Of a stretch of 64,000 bases of DNA, positions 16,692 to 25,144 are shown piece by piece (position 1 is the first letter of the stretch; the number at the start of each line of letters is the position of its first letter). The notes below the pieces were generated by a model, which ran no database searches, was not told the DNA's origin, and saw only the letters and a list, made by a program, of their open reading frames with translations. The position numbers and the translations under genes were made by a program. The stretch is from NCBI RefSeq assembly GCF_003855395.1, contig NZ_CP034015.1, positions 1,808,001-1,872,000 on the forward strand, in the 5' to 3' direction. This DNA is from Shewanella livingstonensis. Lineage in GTDB: Bacteria > Pseudomonadota > Gammaproteobacteria > Enterobacterales > Shewanellaceae.

Positions 16692-19403
16692 TCAAGTCTT
16701 TCTCTTTGTTAACCCACCGCACAGTTTATGTATGATTTTATCAACACATGCTTGTTTATCTACAATCCACATACCATAGCTAACGGGCAATACTTCAACG
16801 CCAGCCCTTTTAAATAGCTTGTAAGTGGTTAGCTCGAAAAAGTTTGCCCAAGGTCCTGGAAAGCCAATAAGGTCAATCGCAAGGTATTTGTTATCGAAAC
16901 GGCATAGCAAGTCTATTTCGGTTCCTACCATGGCATATCCTGGCCAAGTTTCTATATGATGACCTTTTAAAGCCTCAATAATTTGTTGTTGGAATGTGTC
17001 TATGACAGAGGTAACACTATGCTCAGCATGAAACGCGCTAATTGACCCAATATATTGGCGTAGCAAATTATGCTCGGGTAATAGTGATTCATCAATGGAA
17101 AGGTATATTGACTGCTGTTGTCGTGCTCTTGTAATTGTGACATTAAAGACATCGGCTTTATTTAAGTAAGCCGCTGCACGTTTGCTGCGGTTATCAACCG
17201 CAAACGAGATAAACATCGTATCTCGTTCTTCTCCTTGAAAACCAAATGGCGTGGCGGCGCGGATATTGTGTTTAATGATATCGGTTTGAGGGATATGCAG
17301 CTCAATCAGTTTTGCTATCTGTTCTGCTTGGGCGCTAAACGGTGAGATAATACCAATACTTTGAGCTATTCCAGCTTGCATATCTGTTGTTATTTGCGTT
17401 TGAATGTCAGCTAGTATGCGCTGTGCTTCTATTTCATTTACACCTAATGCGTCGCGAGTTCCTGCAACACGATGAAGGTGCAAATGGCCTGAACTAGTAC
17501 AAGGCCTGTGCTGCATGACTTTTAATTTTGAATGATAAAAAGCTTGATTACTAAAGTGGATGAGTTCGGGTTTACTTCTAAAATGTTCATCAAGAAATGC
17601 CAATTCTTGATCGCTGCTTAAGGTTTTTAGAGCTAAATCTAATATCGAATTATCTCGATAACTTATGGCGCCTTGGCTACTGTCAGGTACTTTATGTTTG
17701 TCCAATAATTGCACTTGCTTACTTCTGGCTAAAAATGAATAGTGCTTTAGTTGCTTGGTGTCGCCAACAATTAATGCTCGTTTAGCGCGATAAAACGCCG
17801 GTAAACAACTGCTGATATTGCATTGTGTCGCTTCATCAATAATCACCAAGTCAAACATTTCACAATTAAGCGGCAATACCTTGTGCAGGCTATTTAAGCT
17901 GACTAACCAGATAGGAAAGGCTGCAAACAACTTAGGGTATTCAATTTGCTCAAATAACATTAATTGTTTACTGGATGTTAGACTACGAATAGCTTGGTTG
18001 AATGCTTGTAACGATTTTAGGTGTTGATTGACTAATGTTTTTAAGTTGTTCTTTTTAAGCGCATTAAGGTAGTTAGATGCAAGTGTTTCACGCTCAATGG
18101 TGTGTTGGTTGATAGCCTCTAATGCACTCCATTGATGTTGCCATTGGTTTATCGACCGTTGAGTAAAAAACAGATAAGCGCGTGTTAACCACTTTGACTG
18201 TTGTAATTCTAGTTTATGTAACCGCAAACCTCGGCCAATGGCCTTTTGACTAAAAGCTATAAAGCGATGTTCTAATTTAATTAGCAACTGGTTTTGCTGA
18301 TTAATGTCATCTTCACTGGCGTTGGGGCTGTTATCTAAATCACTCGCGAAATAGCCCGCTAATAAATCAGCGGTATAGTTTTTTAATTGCTTTAAAAATG
18401 TCTTCTGTCCAGCCTTAATAGAAATATCGCCTAAGTTGAAATTACTCGCCAATTTGTCTGCAATAACGTCAAGTGCAACTTCATTGTTAGCCACAATTAA
18501 CACCGACTGTCCGCGCGCCATGTGCTCAGCTGCAACGGCGGCTATAGTGTAACTTTTGCCTGTACCGGGTGGCCCTGAAACACAGCCTAAACTGGCGTTA
18601 GCAGCGATAGCGATCACTTTTTTTTGTCGGCTAGATAATAGACCTGGTAAAAAGTCGTACTTGAGCTTTGGCGGCCACGAGTATTCGTTAGGTTTTGCTA
18701 TGCTGTGGTTAAAAAGCTTAGCAATTGAAGCTGATAGCTCATTGGCATTGATGATATTGTCTAACTCATGAAGTACGCCGCGACTGCTTGTTGAGCGTTC
18801 AACAAAAATCAGCATAGAAATAGGTAATAAGCTGGGAGTCTTTTTTGTCAGCGCTTTTTTTATGTCACCAGATTGAGCTAGCTTTGGGTATTGAAGTAAT
18901 TCTAACGAGCTTATTTCAATATGGTTATGGTTAAAGTATGAGGTCCAAAACGATGGTGATTGGGTATCTTCAGAAAAGAGCTGTTCAGATAATTCATTAT
19001 CTTCTGGAAGCAATTGTTGTAGGAGGGCTTCATTGATTTCTGGTGTTTGATCTTGTACACAAAAATAGAAATTACCCTTATCCTGCTCAATCGTTGCCTC
19101 GTTAAAGAGTAAAGGCGATATTATCGTTTTAAGTTCGCCTTTTATACTGACTTTTCCTACAAACAAGAATCGTGCATACAGCAATACCCGTTCCCGTTGA
19201 TAAATAGCTACCCGTTTAAGCATTGGGGCAGCAAATTCTTCAGGGATCGGTAAACGCGGTAAAAAGCCTGTGCCTAGTTCATCTTGGCCTTTAAGAATTA
19301 AACGGTCTTCTTGCTTAAGCTTGTTGACGTTCCAAAGGTTAATTGAGGCACTGTCTTCTTTGTAGCAATCTCGGTAGTAAGAAATTATCTGTTGGTAGCT
19401 CAA
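16692..19403 (-). CDS. Superfamily 1 (UPF1/DNA2-like) helicase with C-terminal nuclease-like domain
   Basis: 903-residue predicted ATP-dependent helicase. Walker A GPPGTGKS lies at 277-284 in a classical SF1 motif I; motif II DEAT in VIIDEATQ lies near 525, followed by GDTKQL (motif III), EHFRS (motif IV region), IISPFSAQ, and GFQGEERD ... NVTITRARQ (motifs V and VI). Between motifs I and II lies an insertion with helical, probably coiled-coil character. The last ~100 residues (GTEIDLLCRFDNKYLAIDLIG) look like a Vsr/restriction-endonuclease-like fold, but the E-x-K triad is degenerate (D-x-I), so it may be catalytically dead. The start is a TTG at 19403, 15 bp after the upstream gene; no nearby ATG exists. 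Substrate and biological role are unknown. Confidence 0.82.
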   Translation of the reverse strand: MSYQQIISYYRDCYKEDSASINLWNVNKLKQEDRLILKGQDELGTGFLPRLPIPEEFAAPMLKRVAIYQRERVLLYARFLFVGKVSIKGELKTIISPLLFNEATIEQDKGNFYFCVQDQTPEINEALLQQLLPEDNELSEQLFSEDTQSPSFWTSYFNHNHIEISSLELLQYPKLAQSGDIKKALTKKTPSLLPISMLIFVERSTSSRGVLHELDNIINANELSASIAKLFNHSIAKPNEYSWPPKLKYDFLPGLLSSRQKKVIAIAANASLGCVSGPPGTGKSYTIAAVAAEHMARGQSVLIVANNEVALDVIADKLASNFNLGDISIKAGQKTFLKQLKNYTADLLAGYFASDLDNSPNASEDDINQQNQLLIKLEHRFIAFSQKAIGRGLRLHKLELQQSKWLTRAYLFFTQRSINQWQHQWSALEAINQHTIERETLASNYLNALKKNNLKTLVNQHLKSLQAFNQAIRSLTSSKQLMLFEQIEYPKLFAAFPIWLVSLNSLHKVLPLNCEMFDLVIIDEATQCNISSCLPAFYRAKRALIVGDTKQLKHYSFLARSKQVQLLDKHKVPDSSQGAISYRDNSILDLALKTLSSDQELAFLDEHFRSKPELIHFSNQAFYHSKLKVMQHRPCTSSGHLHLHRVAGTRDALGVNEIEAQRILADIQTQITTDMQAGIAQSIGIISPFSAQAEQIAKLIELHIPQTDIIKHNIRAATPFGFQGEERDTMFISFAVDNRSKRAAAYLNKADVFNVTITRARQQQSIYLSIDESLLPEHNLLRQYIGSISAFHAEHSVTSVIDTFQQQIIEALKGHHIETWPGYAMVGTEIDLLCRFDNKYLAIDLIGFPGPWANFFELTTYKLFKRAGVEVLPVSYGMWIVDKQACVDKIIHKLCGGLTKRKT

Positions 19404-19417
19404 TGAAGTAATTCCAT

Positions 19418-20191
19418 TTATTGATGATCCCAGGATATGTTAGACACGATACGACAAGGCTCGCAGCGAAAGTGGAACATGTCTAACAAAGGCTGTTCAA
19501 GTTTCCAATCAAGTGAGCCACAACGTGGACAAGGGCGGGCTAACTCTGTTTGTAATGACTCGCCACCGACGCGATAAAGATAATAATAAGTTGGTATTTG
19601 AGTTAAAAACTCAATTCTGCCACGTAAATCCCAACCGCGCCTAAATAGGTCGCTGTCTACCTGAGTGATTTCATCCAGCGCAGCAAATTCAGCTTTGGTG
19701 GCAGCAGCCATTTGTAATTCATCACAAGCTTGCCATTCTGTTTGCCATTTTATGATGCGTTTATGATCACCATTGAATGTGGCGGGTAATTGATACAAAG
19801 GGATTGGTAACAGGTTATCGCCATTACGCAGCGGTGAGCACATGTGAACATAGCTGGTATATAACAACTGCCATGATGGTGTATCGGTGCTGCTGACCTC
19901 TGAGTTAATATCTTGGCCGATGAGTTTTTCTCTAGGGGCTAATAGTTTGGCTGTGGTTAAGCCGGCTAATGTTACTTTTACCCACGGGCTATGATAACGA
20001 TTTGCTAGACTGGTTTTTTCGGGTAATAACAAGCGAACTCTAAATTCACCGTCATTAAAGGCTATTGCGAACTCTCTACCTAAAATTTGTCCATTTGCCC
20101 TTAGGGCTTCAAGAAAAGCGTTTATGGCTTTTTCTACTATCTCAATAGTCGTATCGGCAAAGCATTCAAAACGTAGTTCGGTGACAAACAT
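19418..20191 (-). CDS. DUF2310 family zinc-ribbon protein, possibly nucleic-acid binding
   Basis: 257-residue protein that resembles the DUF2310 family. A C-terminal zinc ribbon is visible: CPRCGSLDW near residue 226 and CEPC near residue 246, two CxxC pairs about 20 residues apart. The bulk of the protein is alpha/beta with no motif I recognise. It directly follows the small coiled-coil gene (stop and start adjacent at 20191/20192) and precedes the SF1 helicase with 14 bp between, so the three are likely one transcript. A nucleic-acid-related role together with the helicase is inference from this linkage only. Confidence 0.8.
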   Translation of the reverse strand: MFVTELRFECFADTTIEIVEKAINAFLEALRANGQILGREFAIAFNDGEFRVRLLLPEKTSLANRYHSPWVKVTLAGLTTAKLLAPREKLIGQDINSEVSSTDTPSWQLLYTSYVHMCSPLRNGDNLLPIPLYQLPATFNGDHKRIIKWQTEWQACDELQMAAATKAEFAALDEITQVDSDLFRRGWDLRGRIEFLTQIPTYYYLYRVGGESLQTELARPCPRCGSLDWKLEQPLLDMFHFRCEPCRIVSNISWDHQ

Positions 20192-20563
20192 CTATTGGTC
20201 TGCCTTATTGCTGTTGCTTTGAGCTGCATCATTTTGTAATTGATTTTCTAGTTGTGTCACTCGCTGCGTTAGCTGAGTAATGTGTTGCTGCAAACTAATG
20301 ACATGTTGGATTACATTAGCAAGATCTGGTTTATTATCAGCAGATTTATCAGCTGTAGCAGGAATGTCTGTTAATTCAGGTAAATGTTGCCACTCAGATT
20401 TAGGCAACGCCTTAAATTGTTGCAAACCTTGAATTAGTATAGGCATTGGTATGCTATTGCCTAAACGACTTTTTATCAGCGCTAAGCTGGGGGTATGCCC
20501 ATTGTTAGCAATGGATTTAGCGGCTGCAAGCACTTGTTCAATAGGGCTCATTATTGGTGGCAT
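20192..20563 (-). CDS. Small protein with N-terminal helical domain and C-terminal coiled coil
   Basis: 123 residues, function not recognised. Residues 5-55 are helical with a pattern AKSIANNGHTPSLALIKSRLG that recalls the N-terminal DNA-binding domain of KfrA-like proteins; residues 85-112 form a heptad coiled coil rich in Gln and Leu (VISLQQHITQLTQRVTQLEN). Two starts are possible: ATG at 20563, which abuts its AAGGA, and ATG at 20551, which lies 12 bases after it; the second may be the true start. It is the first gene of the presumed operon with the DUF2310 protein and the helicase. DNA binding is a weak inference. Confidence 0.6.
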   Translation of the reverse strand: MPPIMSPIEQVLAAAKSIANNGHTPSLALIKSRLGNSIPMPILIQGLQQFKALPKSEWQHLPELTDIPATADKSADNKPDLANVIQHVISLQQHITQLTQRVTQLENQLQNDAAQSNSNKADQ

Positions 20564-20710
20564 TCCTTAATTTTCTAGTGCGAGATTAACTGATTTTTGT
20601 TGAGTTAAAATATAAAGCTATATAAATCAGTATATTATTATGTGGCACAATTTTGGCTTAATGTATCTGTAAATACAATGCGGATTATACTTTACCAAAA
20701 AGGATGCAAC

Positions 20711-21092
20711 ATGAAATTAAAACTTATTGCAGCAGGATTAATTGGCGCGACATCATTAGGCTTGAGTGGTTGTGTTATCAGTGTTGGTGATCATAAATCG
20801 GCTAAAATACTGACTATTGGCAAGTTAAACAAGATAAAAACCGTGACGTGTTAAGCACACTGACTATGGGTATGAGTCGTGAACAAGTGACTCTCCTGAT
20901 GGGCTCTACCGATTTCAATGAGGCTTATATTAAGCCGACTCAAAACCATGCTTAACAGTCTATTAATATATTGTTTTATGGAACCCGATGGGCTATAGGA
21001 AAGGGTAAAATAACTAAAAATGAATGCACGTCAATTGTGTTTCAAATGACGTCTTAGCGGTCTGGGGTGATACTGCCTATAAACGAATATAA
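20711..21092 (+). pseudogene. Decayed DUF3192-family outer membrane lipoprotein gene
   Basis: An ATG at 20711, preceded by AAGGA, opens a lipoprotein signal peptide with lipobox LSGC and an apparently intact first 30 residues. The frame then breaks: near 20800 the homologous reading moves to another frame (DKNRDVLSTLTMGMSREQV, then MGSTDFNEAY), a TAA interrupts it at 20953-20955, the same frame resumes with ILFYGT and TKNECTSIVF, and near 21043 a further shift is needed to read the conserved end VWGDTAY up to TAA at 21090-21092. DUF3192 proteins end in this way. At least three independent lesions make this a pseudogene rather than a sequencing slip. Confidence 0.8.
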
Positions 21093-21109
21093 TTGTTTAT
21101 AGGCGTTAT
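21069..21109. terminator. Hairpin at end of the DUF3192 pseudogene
   Basis: A 10-bp perfect inverted repeat (GCCTATAAAC at 21075-21084 with its complement at 21095-21104), extendable by GATA/TATC on the outside. No T-run follows, so it is only a possible terminator for the pseudogene and the facing DUF2789 gene. Confidence 0.35.
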
Positions 21110-21141
21110 CATCAAATTATTTACAGACTCTAACCAGCCAA

Positions 21142-21378
21142 TTATATTTTAGCTCGCATCATTACGTCCAATTGGTCAATCACTTCTGACCATTGGGCGT
21201 CTTCTAGCAATGCCTCTTTTAAAAATGCTTTTTGGCCTGAGTTCCAGCAATCGGCATCAACTATTAATGTGTGCTTATCAAGTTTATTTTGTTTAACAAA
21301 GTCATCGATACCCTGTTGATTATCTGCTAAACCTAATTGCTTAAATAAGTGACTTAAATCATTTGATGTAGTGTCCAT
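21142..21378 (-). CDS. DUF2789 family small protein
   Basis: 78-residue cytosolic protein of the DUF2789 family (pattern DLSHLFKQLGL, DADCWNSGQKAFLKEAL, DAQWSEVIDQLD). Function is unknown in the family. I choose the ATG at 21378 as start because AAGGA lies 9 bases upstream; a more upstream in-frame ATG at 21387 directly abuts the same AAGGA. It is monocistronic, divergent from the acetyltransferase gene. Confidence 0.8.
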   Translation of the reverse strand: MDTTSNDLSHLFKQLGLADNQQGIDDFVKQNKLDKHTLIVDADCWNSGQKAFLKEALLEDAQWSEVIDQLDVMMRAKI

Positions 21379-21556
21379 TTGACGCATTCCTTATGATTGT
21401 ATGGTAAACAAATTTAGTATCCGTGTTGAGGTGATAAATTGCAAACAACTGCCTCTCATCACCGCGAATAGGCAAAATGCGTAAACAAAACTTGTGCAAT
21501 GCTGCAAACTTGTTAAGTTAGTTTTAATCTAGAGAGTCAGTAAACAAGGAATAATA

Positions 21557-22186
21557 ATGGATAATAACACCTTGGAAACATTACGAGCAGTGTATTTAAC
21601 GGCAGAAGACTTACGGGTTGCTGCCTCTATTCTTTATAATGCTTATCATGATGATCCCTATTTTATAGATGTGCTTGGCCAAGATGATAATCAACAATAT
21701 GAGCAAAAACTTCGTGCAGCTATTCGTGAAGAGTTAAATGAGTTATGGCAACAAGAACAACCTTTAATTGGTCTCTTTGATGGTGATCGTTTAATTGGTG
21801 TTGCGTGTGTTATTACTCAGCAAGTGCCTTTGGGGGAAGGGCGTTATTGGCATTGGCGTTTCAAAATGATGTTGGGTACAGGATGGAAATCAACTCAAGG
21901 ATTTATGCAAAAAGAAACCTGCATTGTCGAAAATCTGCCTTCTCAAAAATGCGGTGTTTTACAATTTATTGCTTTGTCACCTAATGAGCAGCAAAAAGGT
22001 TATGGTGCTAAGTTAATTCAGGCAGTATTGGGTTGGTGTGATGAACAGCCTGGACTCGATGGGCTAGGGGTGTTTGTGAGTAATCCTTCACATCATCAGG
22101 CATTCGTAAAACAAGGATTTACCAGTATTGCTAATGTCAGTATCGGTAATGTTGATGGTGACATTTTATTTTACAGCAAGGCATAA
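21557..22186 (+). CDS. GNAT family N-acetyltransferase
   Basis: 209 residues with a GNAT fold. The acetyl-CoA binding loop is visible as LSPNEQQKGYGAKLIQAVLGW (about 138-158), preceded by the typical beta strand FIAL, and the C-terminal GVFVSNPSHHQAFVKQGFT matches the usual strand-helix end of the domain. The N-terminus (AASILYNAYHDDPYF) resembles the alpha1-alpha2 acceptor region of small-molecule acetyltransferases. The substrate cannot be told. The ATG at 21557 follows AAGGA with 6 bases spacing. Confidence 0.83.
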   Translation: MDNNTLETLRAVYLTAEDLRVAASILYNAYHDDPYFIDVLGQDDNQQYEQKLRAAIREELNELWQQEQPLIGLFDGDRLIGVACVITQQVPLGEGRYWHWRFKMMLGTGWKSTQGFMQKETCIVENLPSQKCGVLQFIALSPNEQQKGYGAKLIQAVLGWCDEQPGLDGLGVFVSNPSHHQAFVKQGFTSIANVSIGNVDGDILFYSKA

Positions 22187-22254
22187 CCTCGCACTAAAAT
22201 AATTTAGTAGTAACCAATCATATTATTAGCGGGTTATTAATAAAGGAGTGATTG

Positions 22255-22563
22255 ATGGAACCTAAACGTTATTCTTCATTTGCAGAGTTTTATCCATTTT
22301 ATTTGTCGCAGCATCAAGATCCAGTTTGTCGAAGATTGCATTACATTGGCAGTAGTATCATTTTGGTGATTATTATTAATACGCTAATTAATCAACATTG
22401 GTGGCAACTATTGTGGTTGCCAGTAGTGGGTTATGGCTTTGCATGGTTAGGACATTTTATATTTGAAAAAAACAGGCCGGCCACATTCACTTATCCGCTT
22501 TACAGCTTATGGGCCGATTGGGTTATGTTTGGCCAGATGATATCGCGTCTATGGCGAAAATAA
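22255..22563 (+). CDS. DUF962/Mpo1-like small membrane protein
   Basis: 102-residue inner membrane protein of the DUF962 family: motif SFAEFYPFYLSQHQDPVCRRLHYIGSS, then two membrane segments (about 32-47 and 52-67) and GHFIFEKNRPATFTYP near residue 68. The yeast homologue Mpo1 is an Fe-dependent dioxygenase of fatty acid alpha-oxidation; conserved His residues (LHYIG, GHFIFEKNRPA) are present here, but the bacterial role is not established. The ATG at 22255 follows GGAG with 6 bases spacing. Confidence 0.83.
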   Translation: MEPKRYSSFAEFYPFYLSQHQDPVCRRLHYIGSSIILVIIINTLINQHWWQLLWLPVVGYGFAWLGHFIFEKNRPATFTYPLYSLWADWVMFGQMISRLWRK

Positions 22564-22592
22564 ATCCAATAGTAATAACTTGCTCATACATT

Positions 22593-22620
22593 TGTAAGCC
22601 ATATCCTACAAGCATGTAAG
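22593..22620 (+). promoter_or_regulatory. GacA/UvrY binding site upstream of the CsrB-like RNA
   Basis: TGTAAG-N6-CCTACA at 22593-22610 matches the GacA box TGTAAGN6CTTACA with one mismatch, and a further TGTAAG half site follows at 22615-22620. The box centre is about 180 bases upstream of the presumed RNA start, similar to the distance seen for csrB and rsmZ genes. UvrY is encoded 1.9 kb downstream. A possible -10 (TAGAAT) for the RNA is at 22769-22774. Confidence 0.7.
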
Positions 22621-22779
22621 GGATCCTATCTTAAGTTGTCAGCGTTTAACATTAAAAGTTATATTTAATTAATTAAAATCATGGGTTTATATTTTTTTGA
22701 TCGTTTATCGATCTGTGACGTACGAATTTCATCGCTAATGAGTGACTTTTCATATGGCTTAATTTGTCTAGAATGTAGT

Positions 22780-23207
22780 TATCGAAAGCGAGTTATGTGT
22801 TGGTTTTCTTAGGATGAGAAATAAGACGAATAATGCTTAAGAATTTCAAGGATGATACTCGGACACGCTCACGGAATGGGCATAAGCTCGGCAAATGGAT
22901 AGCCGAATCAAGGATGGGTGAAAGCAGTAATACTGTTAACACAAGGATAAAGGGATAGGACTGCAGGACGCAGCATGGACGATTCAACGGATTGAATAGA
23001 TTTACTGCTCAGCCAAAGGATAGGCTGTTCAAAGGAATGACACTCATGAGTTTGTTTGTATTATACAAATAGACAAGGAAATGAGAATAGGGAAAAGGAC
23101 TGCAGGAAGCATGTTTACATGGATGGTGCAGGGAGCCAACTTTCAGCCGGATTGCTGACAAAAGTGTTAACGGGCACAACCTTATAACTTAAGGTTGTGC
23201 CTTTTTT
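22780..23207 (+). ncRNA. csrB: CsrB-like regulatory RNA (CsrA-sequestering)
   Basis: A ~430-nt region without a credible ORF that carries about twenty GGA trinucleotides, many as AGGA or AAGGA, and ends in a strong terminator (stem 23173-23184 with 23190-23201, then six T). This density, the size, the upstream GacA box and the closeness of uvrY match CsrB/CsrC RNAs, which titrate the translational regulator CsrA through GGA-containing loops. The 5' end is estimated from a TAGAAT -10 box at 22769-22774 and could be off by tens of bases. Other Shewanella carry two csrB genes, so this may be one of a pair. Confidence 0.85.
23173..23207 (+). terminator. Intrinsic terminator of the CsrB-like RNA
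   Basis: A perfect 12-bp stem with a 5-base loop followed by six T residues. Confidence 0.93.
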
Positions 23208-23796
23208 GCTTTCTGATAATTAATTAGTTTGCTGTGAGGCGCGTGTAAAGAGTCTGCAAATAAAAGCCTGAGCCTGTCAATAAAGCCTATAAATAATGAT
23301 GTGTCTGCTACGATAATAAATGCTTAACTCTGTGATCACTTTTTAAGTGTCATGCTTAAAATGATTCAGGTGGTCATTAAAGATTATTGTTTGCTTAATT
23401 CGCTTTACCATTAATGATAAATTGCAGGCATAAAATCTTATGCACTATTCAAGCGGTACTCCGCACTCCTCTTTGTTACTAATTATACATAAATTCAATT
23501 GCATACAGTGGTTTTTTGTGAGGTGCCTGTTTTATTAAACAGGCACCTGTAAGACTAATGTTGTTGCTATTTTAATACCGCTTATCGGTTTTAAGGTATT
23601 AATTAACAGCCAAGTTGATATTAATCAGTGAATTGTTCGGTAAATGACGAGTAAATTATGTGACAATGAACCTAAGCTATTTTAGTGTTGACACTAATCT
23701 GATGTATGCTTTGTGCTTGGATCGATAATCGGCTTGGTGTTATTGGGTTGTTTAACGGCCATAGCTAATGAGTTCGCATGAAAAAGGATCGATTGA
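23208..23796. other. Intergenic region between csrB and yjbQ with a long perfect hairpin
   Basis: About 590 bp with no credible ORF. It contains a perfect 12-bp inverted repeat (23521-23532 with 23537-23548, loop TATT), not followed by a T-run on either strand, so it is not an obvious terminator. The yjbQ promoter must lie in the last 150 bases; AAAAGGATCG just before 23797 serves as its ribosome binding site. Nothing else is recognised. Confidence 0.6.
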
Positions 23797-24216
23797 ATGT
23801 GGTTACAGCGAGAATTGACACTTAATCCTCAACGGCGAGGGTTTCATTTAATTACTGATGAAGTGATAGCACAGTTGCCAGAACTGAGATCCTTAAATGT
23901 TGGATTATTACATGTGTTTATTCAACATACTTCGGCATCATTAACCATAAATGAAAATGCTGATCCCACTGTTCGTGGCGACATGGAGCGGCATTTTAAT
24001 GTGCTAGCACCAGAAGGTGCGCCATATTTTCAGCATACCTACGAAGGTGAAGACGATATGCCTGCTCATATTAAGTCGACGTTGATAGGTGTTAGTCAGA
24101 GTATTCCTATTACCAATGGACGCGTAAACCTGGGTCTTTGGCAAGGTTTATATTTATGCGAACATCGCGATCATGCTTCGGCGCGTACTATTATTGCTAC
24201 GTTGCAAGGTGAATGA
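23797..24216 (+). CDS. yjbQ: YjbQ/UPF0047 family protein
   Basis: 139-residue cytosolic protein of the YjbQ (UPF0047) family, full length. Conserved features are VFIQHTSASLTINENADPTVRGDMERHF (about 46-73) and the C-terminal LGLWQGLYLCEHRD (about 116-129), including the conserved His and Glu residues of the putative active site. E. coli YjbQ shows weak thiamine phosphate synthase activity, and the physiological function is unsettled. The ATG at 23797 follows AAAGGATCGATTGA. The gene stands alone between csrB and uvrY. Confidence 0.92.
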   Translation: MWLQRELTLNPQRRGFHLITDEVIAQLPELRSLNVGLLHVFIQHTSASLTINENADPTVRGDMERHFNVLAPEGAPYFQHTYEGEDDMPAHIKSTLIGVSQSIPITNGRVNLGLWQGLYLCEHRDHASARTIIATLQGE

Positions 24217-24455
24217 TTTAAAAAGGTTAAATTGCAATACTAAGGTAACAGAACTGCGTGTTTCATATACATCTTTGACGATCAATCATGACTTTGCTTG
24301 TGTCAGTAAATGTAAAGATGCTAAATTCACCCACATAAGTGAGATGAGATGAATATGGCGTTTTACACTGAGAAGTGTTGGCGCATAAATGTTTGATATA
24401 TAAAAACGGCCCTAAAATTCAAAAATGAATTACGCATAATAATAGGTGGGTTAAC

Positions 24456-25100
24456 GTGATATCTGTATATTTGGTTGACGACCATGAACTCGTGAGAACG
24501 GGGATTCGTCGCATTTTAGAAGATGAACGCGGTATTAAAGTCATCGGGGAAGCGCCTGATGGAGAAACAGCCGTACAGTGGTCTCGACAGAATGAAGCTG
24601 ATGTTATTTTAATGGACATGAATATGCCTGGCATGGGCGGCTTAGAAGCTACTCGTAAGATTTTACGTTACCAGCCAGATGCAAAAATTATTGTGTTAAC
24701 CGTACAAACTGAAGATCCATTTCCGACTAAAGTGATGCAGGCTGGGGCCTCTGGTTATTTAACTAAAGGTTCAACATCTCCTGAGGTATTGCGTGCTATT
24801 ACCCAGGTGGCTCGTGGTCAGCGTTATTTATCGCCGGAAATTGCCCAGCAAATGGCACTTAGTCAATTTAACCACTCTGACGAGAACCCATTTAGCAGTT
24901 TGTCTGAACGTGAATTGCAAATCATGATGATGATAACCAATGGTGAGAAGGTTAACGATATTTCTGAAAAATTAAATTTAAGCCCGAAAACCGTCAATAG
25001 CTATCGTTATCGGTTATTTGCTAAGCTTGGGATCGGCGGCGACGTTGAGTTAACCCGTTTAGCTATCCGATACAAAATGCTTGATACAGGTTCATTTTAG
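24456..25100 (+). CDS. uvrY: UvrY/GacA response regulator of the BarA-UvrY two-component system
   Basis: 214 residues: receiver domain (1-120) with acidic pair DD at 8-9, phosphoacceptor D54 in ILMDMNMPG and K near 104 (YLTKGS), followed by a LuxR-type helix-turn-helix (about 145-205, LSERELQIMMMITNGEKVNDISEKLNLSPKTVNSYRYRLFAKL). Phosphorylated by BarA, it activates csrB/csrC transcription, which relieves CsrA repression; the CsrB-like gene lies just upstream here. The start is GTG at 24456. It is followed by uvrC at 44 bp, the classic arrangement. Confidence 0.95.
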   Translation: MISVYLVDDHELVRTGIRRILEDERGIKVIGEAPDGETAVQWSRQNEADVILMDMNMPGMGGLEATRKILRYQPDAKIIVLTVQTEDPFPTKVMQAGASGYLTKGSTSPEVLRAITQVARGQRYLSPEIAQQMALSQFNHSDENPFSSLSERELQIMMMITNGEKVNDISEKLNLSPKTVNSYRYRLFAKLGIGGDVELTRLAIRYKMLDTGSF

Positions 25101-25144
25101 TCAGGAATAGTGCATTCCTCGCAACGCATTAAGTAGCTTCAATC

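Noticed and set aside
22793..22987. A 64-codon minus-strand ORF in the CsrB region
   Set aside because: It has no ribosome binding site or family similarity and lies inside the GGA-rich RNA gene.
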